A DNA stretch of 64,000 nucleotides from Immersiella caudata (taxonomy: Eukaryota; Ascomycota; Sordariomycetes; Sordariales; Lasiosphaeriaceae): positions 62,001 to 126,000 of the forward strand of contig JAULSU010000003.1 in NCBI GenBank assembly GCA_030512335.1. The letters run 5' to 3'. Below the pieces are notes generated by a model that made no database searches, was not told where the DNA came from, and saw only the letters and a list, made by a program, of their open reading frames with translations. Below, piece by piece: positions 13,010 through 23,143 of the stretch. Within the stretch, counting starts at the first letter, position 1; the number at the start of each line of letters is the position of its first letter. Made by a program: the position numbers and the translations under genes.

Positions 13010-14352
13010 TCAAACCATCTCCTCCACGCTGGCCCCATCCCTCTGATCCTGCCCCCTGCTCCTGTTCTCCTTCCTTTCCGCCTGCTCCACCCTGACATCC
13101 ACGCGTTCCCTCACCTGAATACCGCTTTCCCTCTGGTACTCCGACCCAAGGATTTCCTCATCGCTGTGATTATCCCCCTTGATATACGTCACTGTCGTAA
13201 TCCCGCGCAGCCCCAGTTGGGGGTGCGAGTCAGGGAACTGCTTATTACCTCCTCTTGGGCCTTCTCCAGTCTCCTTGCTGGAAGAGAGGTCCTGCAGGTT
13301 GATGTTGGTGCTTCGGGTGTCGTTTCCAGTGCCGTGCTTGTAATATCCCATGCTGGACCCGGGCTTGGAAGTCGTGGAGAGGGTACCGGTGATGCGTCGG
13401 TAGAGAGGGCGGAGCACGGGGATGCCGGCGCAGATCATGGTGACGGCGAGCTCGACGGCGGACCAGACGATCAGGGGGACGGTGTCTTCGGTGTAGTTGA
13501 TGGATGCGATGCCGCTCAGGGAGATGGTACGAACGATGCCGGCGACGCCAGCGCTGCGGGTGGTCAGTGGAAGTCGCGTTAACACGAGACAAGGCCAGAA
13601 ACCTACATTACGCCAAGGCTCAGACTGGCAGCGATGGTGATCTTCTCCTTTTGCTTCATGTTGAGCTTCCAGATGAAGAGCCATGGGAAGATGGCGAAGA
13701 AAAAGTCGGCTACGATGCATGTCACTGGGCAGTGTTGGCGGCCCCTCGGATCGAACAGGGGAAAGGGGGAAACTCACCTCCCAGCAGCAGCGAGAAGGGC
13801 GCGATGCCAAACGAGCATGTTCCTTTGACCCTGGGGTCATACAGTGATCGGATCGGGATGCACTGCGTCCAAAATAGGACGGCTATAGTGACCGATACAG
13901 CAAGCGTCCCGAGGCTGACCACCCACAGCGCCATCTTCTGCCATTTCTCGACGACGATGCGCAGCAAGAACAGCCCAAGTGACACCTTCGCCGTGGCCAT
14001 GCCGATAACTGCAAAAGTCTGCCCAATCATCTCATACTCCACAGCCCGCACCGCATCGTCAAGCTGCAGCGATAGAACGGGCTGTCCGAAGCCATAGCCA
14101 GACGATACTTGGAGGAAGATGTTGTAGAAAAGGAGCATAAACTGCACACCGCGGCATGTCAGTTGTTTGGCACGAGATTTTCCATGGCCGGGGGAGACTG
14201 ACACCAGAAAGTACATAGACGTGGTCGTCAGAACCAAACTGCTGCACGATGACTGCGCGTGTGTATGTGCGAAGCAGCACAAAAACCCAGGTCACGGCCG
14301 TCAGGGTCCACATGATGGCCATGGCCTCGGGCGCCTTCCCGCCCATTGCCAT
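13010..14352 (-). CDS. rhodopsin-domain (SAT4/Pth11-like) integral membrane protein
   Basis: Seven-helix plasma-membrane protein of the large fungal SAT4/Pth11-like group; ligand and signalling output are unknown. The start at 14352 gives a first helix (IMWTLTAVTWVFVLLRTYTR) and the typical SDDHVYVLS loop, then an intron. The next exon carries FMLLFYNIFLQVSSGYGFG, a helix with IGQTFAVIGMATAKVSLGLFLLRI, and the WTQCIPIRSLYDP region usual for this family. After two more introns (starting near 13778 and 13607) comes SAGVAGIVRTISLSGIASINYTEDTVPLIVWSAVELAVTMICAGIPVLRPL in two pieces, the best-conserved part. The C-terminal about 100 residues are a hydrophilic tail. One of four such loci in the window, and one of two that look intact. 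The lack of an N-terminal CFEM domain makes it Pth11-related rather than classical Pth11. Confidence 0.88.
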
Positions 14353-16699
14353 TATGACGGTCGTTTGTCGAATCCGACAGGAGAAAGAGAGAGAAAAGTG
14401 ATAGCGTGGGGGAGCGATTGTCGGAGGTCAGATCGAGGCTTGTGAGGGCATGGCGGGTTCAAAAAGGGAGTGTCAATGTGACCAGACAGAGAGAACGCCA
14501 TGAGACGGAAGATATCTGATGATAACGTTGTATGCCATTTGGATGTTGGAAGCTGAGCGCCATGAGAGAAGAAAAAAAAAGGGGGGGGGAGGAGGAGGGG
14601 GGGCTGTCAACATCATTCCTGTGTCGGGTTTGCACAGAGCAGAATAGTGATCTGGGGGTTGAAGGGGGACGCTGCTCGGAGTCTAGGGTTTCTTTTTTTC
14701 TACGGGAGGCGCTCCGGTGGTGGGGGCACTCGCAAGTGGTACCCGGAATGGGCGAGGAAGTGAAACCTTCCAAGCCATTGGCGCAGAGTTTGCAGGCCCT
14801 GTCGGGTGGGATTCATTCCCTGGAGCGACCAGGTTCGAGCCGTTGCGGTTTCCGCTGACGGGCGTCATGATAGTAGGACGATGACCCGACTGTTTGGCCC
14901 GAAGTCTGCTGGTCGGTTTTGTTCATTCAAGGAAGTCTGTGGCGTGATGAATTGCTGCGGAGGGACTCCTCCGTGATGCAATTGCTACGCTGAAGAACGG
15001 AAGGAGAGTTCTTGACAGGAAACGTTGCCCATGAGACCCGCAACAAATGGCAGCCAATGATGCACGATGCTGCTGGAATATCCATGCTCCCAGTTGAGCG
15101 GTGAGAAAATTCCTGCGGCTGCATTGCCCTTTGTGGTTGGGTGCCAGCATGATGGGTCAGATTTTTGGCTCCGCATTTGCTTTTTTTCTTCTTCTTTTGT
15201 TGAAGAGACTCTCTGGCCATGCTCGGGTTGTTTCTCACCACCGTCCTGAAGACAGCATTTCGCCGTCGCCGCGCCTGCCCGTCGAGCTACATGGTGTCTT
15301 GCATTCTCAAGGTAGGACAGAGATCTGCAAGTTCACTTCAGAGCTCATTCGCTCATCTGTGATGAAGCATGCCTTCCAAATCGCCCCGTCATGATCAATT
15401 CGCCCCCCCCCACCCCCCGAACTACCACCCAGGCGGTTGGCGTGGCGCGCTGCAAACAAGGCAGCGGAACAACATTACTTTCTGTCTCCAAATATGATAT
15501 TGGTTGTTGTTCATAACCTTTCTAGTTTTGGCAGAGCATGCTGTGCACACAGTGTCAACACCTGACAGCATCCAATTTGTCGGGTTATGCACCCGTCAAG
15601 CTTGGCGCCAAATCTAAACGCCCAAACGCCCGCTGTCGCGCCAATACCGCTAGCGCTGAGGCCCCACAGGACTTCTCGGTTCCGACTTCCAGTGGCGGAC
15701 GGGCGCGACCAACCGCCAACCTTAGTTCCATTCGGGACTTGAAATCCTGTGGATCGCTGGTCCTGCACTTCATTTCTGCTTTTCCATTCTCGGCGGATGG
15801 AGCTTTGCTCTGTGTTCTTTTGCGCGGGGTGCCCTGGCTTGTCTGGTTCCTGGACCCCCACTTCCCCTTTCGTGTGTCGCCACACCACCAAATCTGATGG
15901 CTCAATTTTCCGTCCCCTGGCACGCCTGGATCGTCGCCTGATTTGGTGTTGAACGCCGTGAACGCCACGAACGCCGACTCCTCCGTGCGGTTTCCACGAC
16001 CCATGCTCCCGGAACGTGGGTCGGGGCCCGCAACAACACCATGCGCCGTATCTCGGATCAATCCCGACCACCGGGGCTCTCTTCCGACTCCCCCGCTCTT
16101 ACGTCAACTGCTAGCATCACACCCGGAGATTTTTCTTTCTTTTCGAACACTGAGATCATGCGAGCTTTTCTCGTGCTTCTTTGCGTACAAGACACGCCTC
16201 AATCGCTTTGTCGTGGACGTCATCGCTCGTCTTCGACACCCTTCAGATCCGTCTCTATCTCTTCCGCTTTCTCCCCGACCGCCTTGCACCCACAAGGTGC
16301 CGAGCCACCCACATGCGGGCGGCCCCGGCCCGGCCCCCCTAGCGTCACACCAGCAACTGCGATTCAACGAATGAGGATAAGCTCGCCGCGTCTCTGCAGC
16401 CTCCCCCCTGAGATAACACCAGAAACACCGGGACATGGATGGTCACGACCCCGCCCGGCAGCAGGCATTGCAACAGACGGCCCAGGCCAGCACCTTTCGA
16501 GCTCAGTTTTATGCACGGGAGGCGCACGCTAATCCGGTGCAGACATGCTGCGCGGGCAAGAAAAGAAGTGCATCGCAGAAGCAAAAATGGCGTGGCCCCC
16601 GAGATTGCGTCTTGAGATCTGCTCTCTCCCCATCTCCACCCCCCGCGCGGTTCAACATCTGACGCACGCTTCCCCCGAGACAAGGTGTCGGGATCTGTT
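14353..16699. other. 2.3 kb divergent intergenic, no gene supported
   Basis: This is the common upstream region of the minus-strand rhodopsin-like gene and the plus-strand P450. It contains an A-run followed by G-runs (about 14571-14607) and a C-run (about 15404-15418). Open frames of up to 186 codons on the minus strand around 15.5-16.1 kb are Arg/Gly-rich and look like chance frames in GC-rich DNA. Confidence 0.5.
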
Positions 16700-18416
16700 A
16701 TGGGGAACGAAACGATAGTGCCCGGCCTGGGCTTAAGCTTCAACGAGTCAACAATCAAGGGTTCGATTTTCGCAACTCTCGTCGCAATCACCATCTTCCT
16801 CGTCGGATCCTACTTCAGCAGCCCGCTTCGACGATATCCGGGGCCGTTCCTGGCGAGTAAGTTGCATCCATCATGACCCCGCTTGTCAACGCGCACACCT
16901 AACAACAGACGCAGGATCCACTAACCTCTGGCGCCTCTACCATGTCTCTCGAGGAAACTGGCACCTGGTTATCGACCGCCTCCACAAGAAATATGGTCCC
17001 ATCGTCCGAATTGGCCCAAATGTCATTGATGTCGACTACCCCGAGTTGATTAAGACCGTCTTCAACATCAAGGGAGATTGGAAGAAGGTTAGCTCGCCCT
17101 TCTCACACATCTGGCATGCACCCCGCTGATAGAATGAGGCAGACCGAGTCAGTTCACGCCAGCAGCGTCTTGGTCGAAGGACACATCGTCTACAATCTCT
17201 TTAGCGAGACCAACGCCGAGAAACATGCCCGGGAGAAGAAACCCATCGCCAAGTACTACTCGCCCAACGGGGTAGCACCACTCGAGCCACACATGGACAA
17301 GATCATCACCCAATTCTGCGATGAGCTGGAGAAGCGCTTCATCCCCGGCAAGCCCTTCGACCTATGCGATTGGATTACCTACTGTTCGTGCTTCCACCTC
17401 CCCAATCCCATCATATCCTAACAGCCCCAGACACCTGGGACGTCGTTGGCAACGTCACCTTCAGCGAGCCCCTCGGCTATCTCGCCCAAGGCCGCGACTT
17501 CGACGGTACTCTCTCCAACGCCGAGAAAGCGCTCGACTACTTCTCCATGATGACGTGCATCCCCCGTCTCGACCACTGGCTCGACAAGAACCCTATCTTC
17601 CGCATCGGCCCCCCCGGCTTCGGCGGCATCACCGGCGTCGCCATCAACCGCCTCGTCGCCCGCTACCAAGGCGCCGACACAGCCCACCACTCAGCCGACA
17701 CCCCCGACTACCTCGACAAGTTCATCGAAGCCAAAAACGCCAACCCCGACACGGTAAACGACAACCAAATCGTCTCCTGGCTCATGATCAACATGATCGC
17801 CGGCGCCGACACCACCGCCGCCAGCCTCCGCACGGTATTCTACCACGCCCTGCGCAACCCCCAAATCTGGTCCCGTCTCCGCTCCGAAATTTCCGCCGCA
17901 GCCCTAGATCGTCCTTCCTCCCCCATCCCCTACAAAACCGCACGCGCCCTGCCCTACCTCGACGCCCTCGTCCGCGAAGCCCTGCGGATACTCCCCGGCG
18001 TGTCATTGGGTCTAGAGCGGTACGTTCCTCCCGGCGGGGCGGTTCTCCCCACTGGTGATACCCTTCCGCAGGACACAGTCCTCTCTTTCAACCCGTACAT
18101 TCTCTGCCGCAACAAGGAAGTATTCGGCGAGGACGCAGATGAATTCCGTCCGGAGAGGTGGTTGCGTGCGGAGGGGGAGACGGAGGAGACGTTCGCGAGT
18201 AGGCTCAGGGCGATGCAGGATGCGGATTTGAGCTTTGGGGGTGGGAGCAGGACGTGCATTGGGAAGCATATGGCGTTGATGCAGGTGTACAAGGTGGTGG
18301 CGACGGTGGTGGGGAGGTATGAGGTTGTGATGGAGGACAGGGATAGGGAGTGGGAGGTGGTGAACAGTTGGTTTCCGAGGCAGAAGGGGTTAAAGGTTAG
18401 GATGGAGAAGAGGTAG
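16700..18416 (+). CDS. cytochrome P450, pisatin-demethylase-like
   Basis: Heme-thiolate monooxygenase anchored in the ER membrane; substrate unknown. Four exons, 16700-16856, 16915-17087, 17143-17383 and 17431-18416, join in frame to 518 residues. The ATG at 16700 was chosen because the upstream in-frame codon is GTG. Order seen: N-terminal membrane helix (IFATLVAITIFLVGSYF), the RRYPGPFLA proline hinge, NLWRLYHVSRGNWH, an oxygen-binding I-helix AGADTTA, the K-helix EALR, PERW, and the heme-binding FGGGSRTCIGKHMALMQ. The wording of these blocks resembles the pisatin demethylase branch of fungal P450s. It is tail-to-tail with a tannase-family esterase about 165 bp away; both could act on plant aromatics, but this is inference. 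Confidence 0.93.
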
Positions 18417-18580
18417 GGGAGGTGGGGTGGTGGACGAATTCTGGATGGCAGGTCGGTTTAGCAACCTTGTAAGTGGTAGAAGACTACGTGTCTTTTGTTA
18501 ATCTATCGCGCACCAAGCTTTGATAAGTCACCCGCTGTCCCTCCTGTGCTGGCGCTGTTTGATATGGATAGACTGCCCAC

Positions 18581-20218
18581 CTACGCACAAGCAAACGACG
18601 TCGACAAGGACGGATCTCCACCGCGGTAGTGCTGAACTCTCGGATACATGCAGATATCTCTCCTTGTCGCGACTCCCATAGGCGTAATCCCCGCCGCGCT
18701 AAGCGTATCATTCGCTCTCCCATGCTCGACCCAATCCACAATATAATCAATGCAGTCCTCGTCCGACACGCCAGGGCCGGCGACATCGTGGTCAGCGCCG
18801 GGGGCCAAAAACAGCCGATAGAAATCCTGCGCCTCTCCGTCCTTGGCGAGAACCCGGTCGTAGTAGTCGGTGCTGCCGTTGACAGGCACCAACTGATCGG
18901 CCATGCCATGCCAGGAAAGCATCTTCCCGCCGGCTCTTTTGAAACGCGAGAGGTCAGGATCGGCGGTGCCGATGATGGACTCGTACTCGTTGACGGCGGT
19001 AAGAAACAAATCGTCAAACTGCTCCCTGGTGATGCTAGACAAGTCGAGGGATGCGTCCTTGGCGTAGAAGTACCGAAGCCAGAGATCGGACATGTGGAAG
19101 GCCGGGGGTGAGCAGCTGCTTCTGTTTGTGCTTGCTTCGGGACAAACTACCGCCGCGGGCCCGGTGCCGTTGGCGTGGAGAGGGACGTCCTTGCTGAAGC
19201 CATACCAGCGGAACTCGCCGTTGGGACCTCTTGGTCCGGTATACGCCGCGTGCGCAACTTCTGTGGCGATTTTGGAAAAGGTCGAGGGGACGCCGTTGCA
19301 GTCGAAGGGATTCCCAGCCATCGTTCGCGGGTCAAAGGTGCAGATTCCGGGATGCGAGATAATACCATCCCTGACCCCGTCCAGCTCATCGCAGGCGTTG
19401 ACGGCGGCAGCCGAAAGAGCGTCCAGCTCGCACGGCGACGGGTACTCACCCGCCAGGTCCATGGTGAGCTTGGCGTACACGTTGGAGAAGAAAAACTTGT
19501 CCCAGTTGATGCCCGGCTTGTTGGCCACAATGCCGTCAAAGTCGTCGGGATAGCGCTGCGCGAGCATGTGCCCTTGCTGGCCACCCGTCGATGCGCCGAA
19601 AAAGTAAGCGTACTCGGGTCCGACGCCATACGCGCCGCGGATGAGAGCCTTGCCGAGCACAGCCATGTCGTGGAGCGAGCGCGACGCAAAGTTGACCAGC
19701 ATGGACAAGTCGATGTTGCCGGGGCTGGTGAACACCCACGGCGGGTTCACGTCCACGGCAGCTTCCAGATCGCTCGGGTGCCCCCCGTCGGTGGTCGAGA
19801 TGGCAAACCTGCGCTTCAGGAGCATCGTCACGAGTTTCGGCGACAGATGCAGCAGCGCCTCGCCACCTGCGGCCATACCTCCGCCGCCCAAGGCGAGAAA
19901 ACGGCCATTCCAATCAGGGGGAAGATAAGTGGTCAGATGAACTGTGTCGTTCCATCCGGGATGCGTGTAGCTCAGCGTGACGTTGCAAAAGTCGAAAAAG
20001 TCAGCGGCTGTCACGTTCTCCACTTGGTCATTGACAAAAGTGTAGTTTGTCACGCTGTGGGTTTTGCTGCTGAGGATCTTGATGCCGTTGGTGGCGGCTG
20101 CTAGGCCGAGACTCTCTGGCGAGCAGCCTGGGGCCGCAAGCGGGACCGACTGACAATGGGCGGCCCTGCCAAAGGCAACAGCGAGGGCGAGCAGCCTGTA
20201 CGCCATTATGCACATCAC
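18581..20218 (-). CDS. secreted tannase/feruloyl-esterase family hydrolase with altered CS-D-HC motif
   Basis: Member of the fungal tannase and feruloyl esterase family, which cleave ester bonds of plant phenolics outside the cell. The 545-residue frame has no intron. It opens with a signal peptide (MAYRLLALAVAFGRAAHC), has many N-glycosylation sequons, and carries the alpha/beta-hydrolase nucleophile elbow GASTGGQQG (S210). The calcium-site-like stretch ACDELDGVRDGII, D441 in HGMADQLVP and H477 in PGADHD follow, so the Ser-Asp-His triad is present. In the family the residues next to Ser and His are normally two cysteines that form a disulfide (CS-D-HC). Here they are A209 and D478, so both are lost. 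Length fits the family. It may still be an esterase with altered stability or substrate; activity cannot be judged from sequence. Confidence 0.9.
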   Translation of the reverse strand: MMCIMAYRLLALAVAFGRAAHCQSVPLAAPGCSPESLGLAAATNGIKILSSKTHSVTNYTFVNDQVENVTAADFFDFCNVTLSYTHPGWNDTVHLTTYLPPDWNGRFLALGGGGMAAGGEALLHLSPKLVTMLLKRRFAISTTDGGHPSDLEAAVDVNPPWVFTSPGNIDLSMLVNFASRSLHDMAVLGKALIRGAYGVGPEYAYFFGASTGGQQGHMLAQRYPDDFDGIVANKPGINWDKFFFSNVYAKLTMDLAGEYPSPCELDALSAAAVNACDELDGVRDGIISHPGICTFDPRTMAGNPFDCNGVPSTFSKIATEVAHAAYTGPRGPNGEFRWYGFSKDVPLHANGTGPAAVVCPEASTNRSSCSPPAFHMSDLWLRYFYAKDASLDLSSITREQFDDLFLTAVNEYESIIGTADPDLSRFKRAGGKMLSWHGMADQLVPVNGSTDYYDRVLAKDGEAQDFYRLFLAPGADHDVAGPGVSDEDCIDYIVDWVEHGRANDTLSAAGITPMGVATRRDICMYPRVQHYRGGDPSLSTSFACA

Positions 20219-22178
20219 ATAGGCGGACGGTAGGATTGGCGTGTTGACGGGTGGATATTCCGAATATTTGTCTGTTGTTCAACCGTGTCAAAACATCCGC
20301 TCGTTTATCAAATGGCATTGACTGAAGCGGGGATATTTGCTCAAAAGCCCTCGTCAGGAACGCCGCATTCTCGGCTCCAGCCGCTGCCTCGCACTTTGCC
20401 CATCTCACCCGGAGCTAGTGCGAGTTTGAAGGACGTGGAAAGTTGCCTACCTTGATTTGCTCGGGTATTTTCCTTGTCTTTATGTGCCTTCAGGGCCACA
20501 ACTTGAATACCAACCCCTGCAATACCGGATCTTCTCTTCTTCAAACTCCCTAACGAATACCCCGTCGGAGACCTCGGGACCACATAACTCCGGGCCAGCT
20601 CTTCTTATGAAGGTCGTTCATACAAAGGATTGAAAACAACAATATCCTTTGTCGACTGGATGACACGAGGTCAAAATCCAAGGCTACTTTAACTTCTCGC
20701 TGAAACTCTGTGACTTGGCAAAAGGCTGGGCGTCTGGTTCCAGCCCGTATAGGTCTACCTACGAAGGCACCGGCCACAGGAATGGGCCCGTTTGGCTAGT
20801 ACACCAAGCGTTATCAGCAATGGGAAACGGCGTCGTTCGATGTTCATCGGGTCTCCTGTAAATGTCCAAAAGGCCTTTTTAAAGTAAATAATACCTTTTT
20901 AAATAGGGGTTAGGTATTCTACGATGCAAAGTGAGATCTCTTGCAATACAGCTGATGCCAGCTCGCGTTAGCTTAAGGTATTTGCCGGTCTGTATGTTTT
21001 CGCACGGAGCAGATGGCCCGTCTCTTTGGCCGGAGCCTTCATACGGGCACGCAGTCCTTCTGGCGCCCGTCAAATCGATGAACCAAAATTGAACTACAGG
21101 CAAGAACTACCTAGTATTCCCACCTTGAGTGAGAGAGCAAGAGCTCTTGAATGGCTGACCAAGTGAGTAGTGCATCGCTGCAGCGCAATTCGTCATACTC
21201 GGTGCCTTGAAGGTTGTGGAAATGGCCGAGATGAAGTCCTATGTTCTGACAAGACGAGGTTGCGTAACAGCTTGCACAGGCGCTCGAGGTTGTGTCGCCG
21301 TTATCTCCGCTCTTTCCAAAGCACATGTTATCGCATGGATGCCTCGATCGGTCGGTGTCACCAGACGAGAGATGGGGGTCACCCAATCCCAGAAGCTCAA
21401 TTGGAGGCTCATCTTCCTCAGTGGTGACCTGGATTCGACATGACGTACGGGATTACCTTGGGAATACGATCAACTCGATCAGCCCACCCGCCGCCCTCGC
21501 CGGACCGTCTATCGCGATCATCCCCGGCACACACTACTGCCCGCCACTTCCTCTCCATTGATGGCCCCAATCCCAAGAAAAGACAAAGAAAATGTACAGC
21601 CAGCCTTGAGCTGCCCAGCAAAGAAAACAAAGATAAGCGGCTATATCGGCTCCCTACCAAGCCTCTCAACCCTCATTCAAACCAAACACGAATACCCAGC
21701 AGCCTCCATGCATCCAGCGGCGCCCCGCAGCACCGCGTGACTCGACAGATCTGCGCAAACAAGCTTTTGCCCAGCGCTGCGGTATGACGCCGCGGGCGCA
21801 CCCCACCTGGGGAAGCCCCACCTCAGAGTCTCAGGGCGACCAATGGGGAGGGAGAGGCTTATCTGGGGGGGACGTAACGGGTGTCTTGGGGTTTTAGGAG
21901 GTGGCTTTCTGTTTCTAGTGTTGGTTATCAGAAGGGGCAGGAACAAGATGATGTCTCTGGTGATCACCGTGGCGAGGGGACGACGAAGGGGGCTGCACAG
22001 GGACATAGAGGGATGATGGAGCCGCGGGTTTAAGGGTATAAAAGAGGTTTGTTCCTGCAATTGCGCTGGCAAAATGCAGAAAGTGCAGACCCACGATCCC
22101 TTTCCAGTTTGGGCGTTACGACAGACAGACACAACTACGAACACCCCTGGCAACCGTCGTCATCGACTATCACCCACA
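20219..22178. other. 2 kb divergent intergenic, no gene supported
   Basis: Upstream of both the minus-strand esterase and the plus-strand small protein. An AT-rich patch at 20870-20930 has a short direct repeat (CCTTTTTAAA twice). A 59-codon frame at 21561-21740 is lysine-rich but has no supporting feature. Nothing else is seen. Confidence 0.45.
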
Positions 22179-22348
22179 ATGGACCCCCTTTCTTCCGAGT
22201 ATCGCAACCGGCGCCGGTCCTTTGGTCGTGGTGGCGCAGGGAATATCCGTATGTTCCTCGATTCTCTATCCATCTCGAGCCCTCCCCTCAATCTCCCCCT
22301 TTTTTTTTCCCAAAAAAGAAATCGTCTCCACCCCAACAACCTCTGGTC

Positions 22349-22395
<47 letters not shown>

Positions 22396-22606
22396 CCACA
22401 ACCCAACACTAACAACACCAGGCTCCCACGCCGAAGCAACTATCCCTGAAGACGCCATGAACGGCACTGGGCGCCGACGCAGCAGCGTATGGAGTACGGC
22501 GAGCTCTGCCTCGAGCACATCAAGGCGGTCAAAGATCTTTGGCAGTGTCAAGAACTTGTTCAGCAAGGGTGACTCCAGCAAGGATAACAAGGAAATGTCC
22601 GAGTAA
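22179..22606 (+). CDS. small basic GRGGAGN protein (DUF3602-like)
   Basis: Two exons (22179-22248 and 22422-22606) join in frame to 84 residues. Exon 1 encodes SSEYRNRRRSFGRGGAGNI, the GRGGAGN signature that defines the fungal DUF3602 group. Exon 2 encodes a Ser-rich part (RRRSSVWSTASSASSTSRRS) and ends KNLFSKGDSSKDNKEMSE. DUF3602 proteins are poorly understood, and one yeast relative (Par32) is a phosphoprotein in nutrient signalling; whether this gene does the same is unknown. The many Arg-x-x-Ser sites would suit phosphorylation. The 173-bp intron holds a CAA microsatellite, which makes false long Gln, Asn or Thr frames. Confidence 0.8.
22348..22396 (+). repeat. (CAA)16 microsatellite inside an intron
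   Basis: An uninterrupted run of about 16 CAA units lies in the single intron of the GRGGAGN gene, just upstream of its CACCAG acceptor. It is not translated in the spliced model. Confidence 0.95.
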
Positions 22607-22886
22607 TGTCTTGGGGCCTAAGACCTGGGAGACTTTGGATGCCGTTCATGAATCTATGTTGGAGAGGTCATGTGGTGATTCATGTGTCATGAGTGAATGC
22701 TTGGATGATAGCTTGTTGAAGAATGCAATATACCCTTCTTTTATATGCCCCTTTTCCAACTCCGATACCTTAGGATTGCTTGTGTTGTTGCCGCCATGTC
22801 ACTTGGGTGGTGGGGTCCAAGTAGAGGTTACACATCTTGCGAGGCACAAAAAGTTGTCTCGGCAAGGCATAAAATAAGAAAGATTC

Positions 22887-22958
22887 TAGTCTAGACTGGT
22901 TTCGATCCAGTGACCTGCGGGTTATGAGCCCGGCGCCCTTCCCCTGAGCTACTAAGCT
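22887..22958 (-). tRNA. tRNA-Met(CAT), initiator-like
   Basis: A 72-nt cloverleaf without intron reads AGCTTAG at its 5' end. The anticodon arm has GGG CTCATAA CCC, and the T-arm loop is ATCGAAA instead of TTCGAAA. A1:U72, the three G:C pairs under the anticodon loop, and A54 are hallmarks of eukaryotic initiator tRNA. The stems are not perfect: the acceptor stem has a C.A mismatch at the third pair and a T.G at the fourth, and the outermost anticodon-stem pair is C.C. It may therefore be a diverged copy. No elongator features are seen. Confidence 0.8.
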
Positions 22959-23143
22959 TATTCATTTGATGGTAATGCTGCTGAAAATTCTTCTCGGTGT
23001 GAGGTGTGGATCTACCCTGAAGATTCTACCAGTGGGGGTGGACCTGACTCTCTGACTCTCTGACTCACAACCCGAGGAGTCGCATCCTTGCAACGTCCTT
23101 GTCCCCCAAGAAACAGAACCATGTTGTCCTCCACACCAGCTGA

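Noticed and set aside
15511..16071. 186-codon minus-strand frame upstream of the P450
   Set aside because: Arg/Gly/Ser-rich with no family resemblance; likely chance in GC-rich DNA.
19175..20104. 309-codon plus-strand frame opposite the tannase-family gene
   Set aside because: Arg/Gly/Val-rich antisense shadow of a well-supported gene.
21561..21740. 59-codon lysine-rich frame with a KEN-like motif
   Set aside because: Too short, no splice extension or upstream support found.
22222..22449. Long poly-Gln, poly-Asn or poly-Thr frames around 22.35 kb
   Set aside because: They come from the CAA repeat, which is intronic in the better two-exon model.
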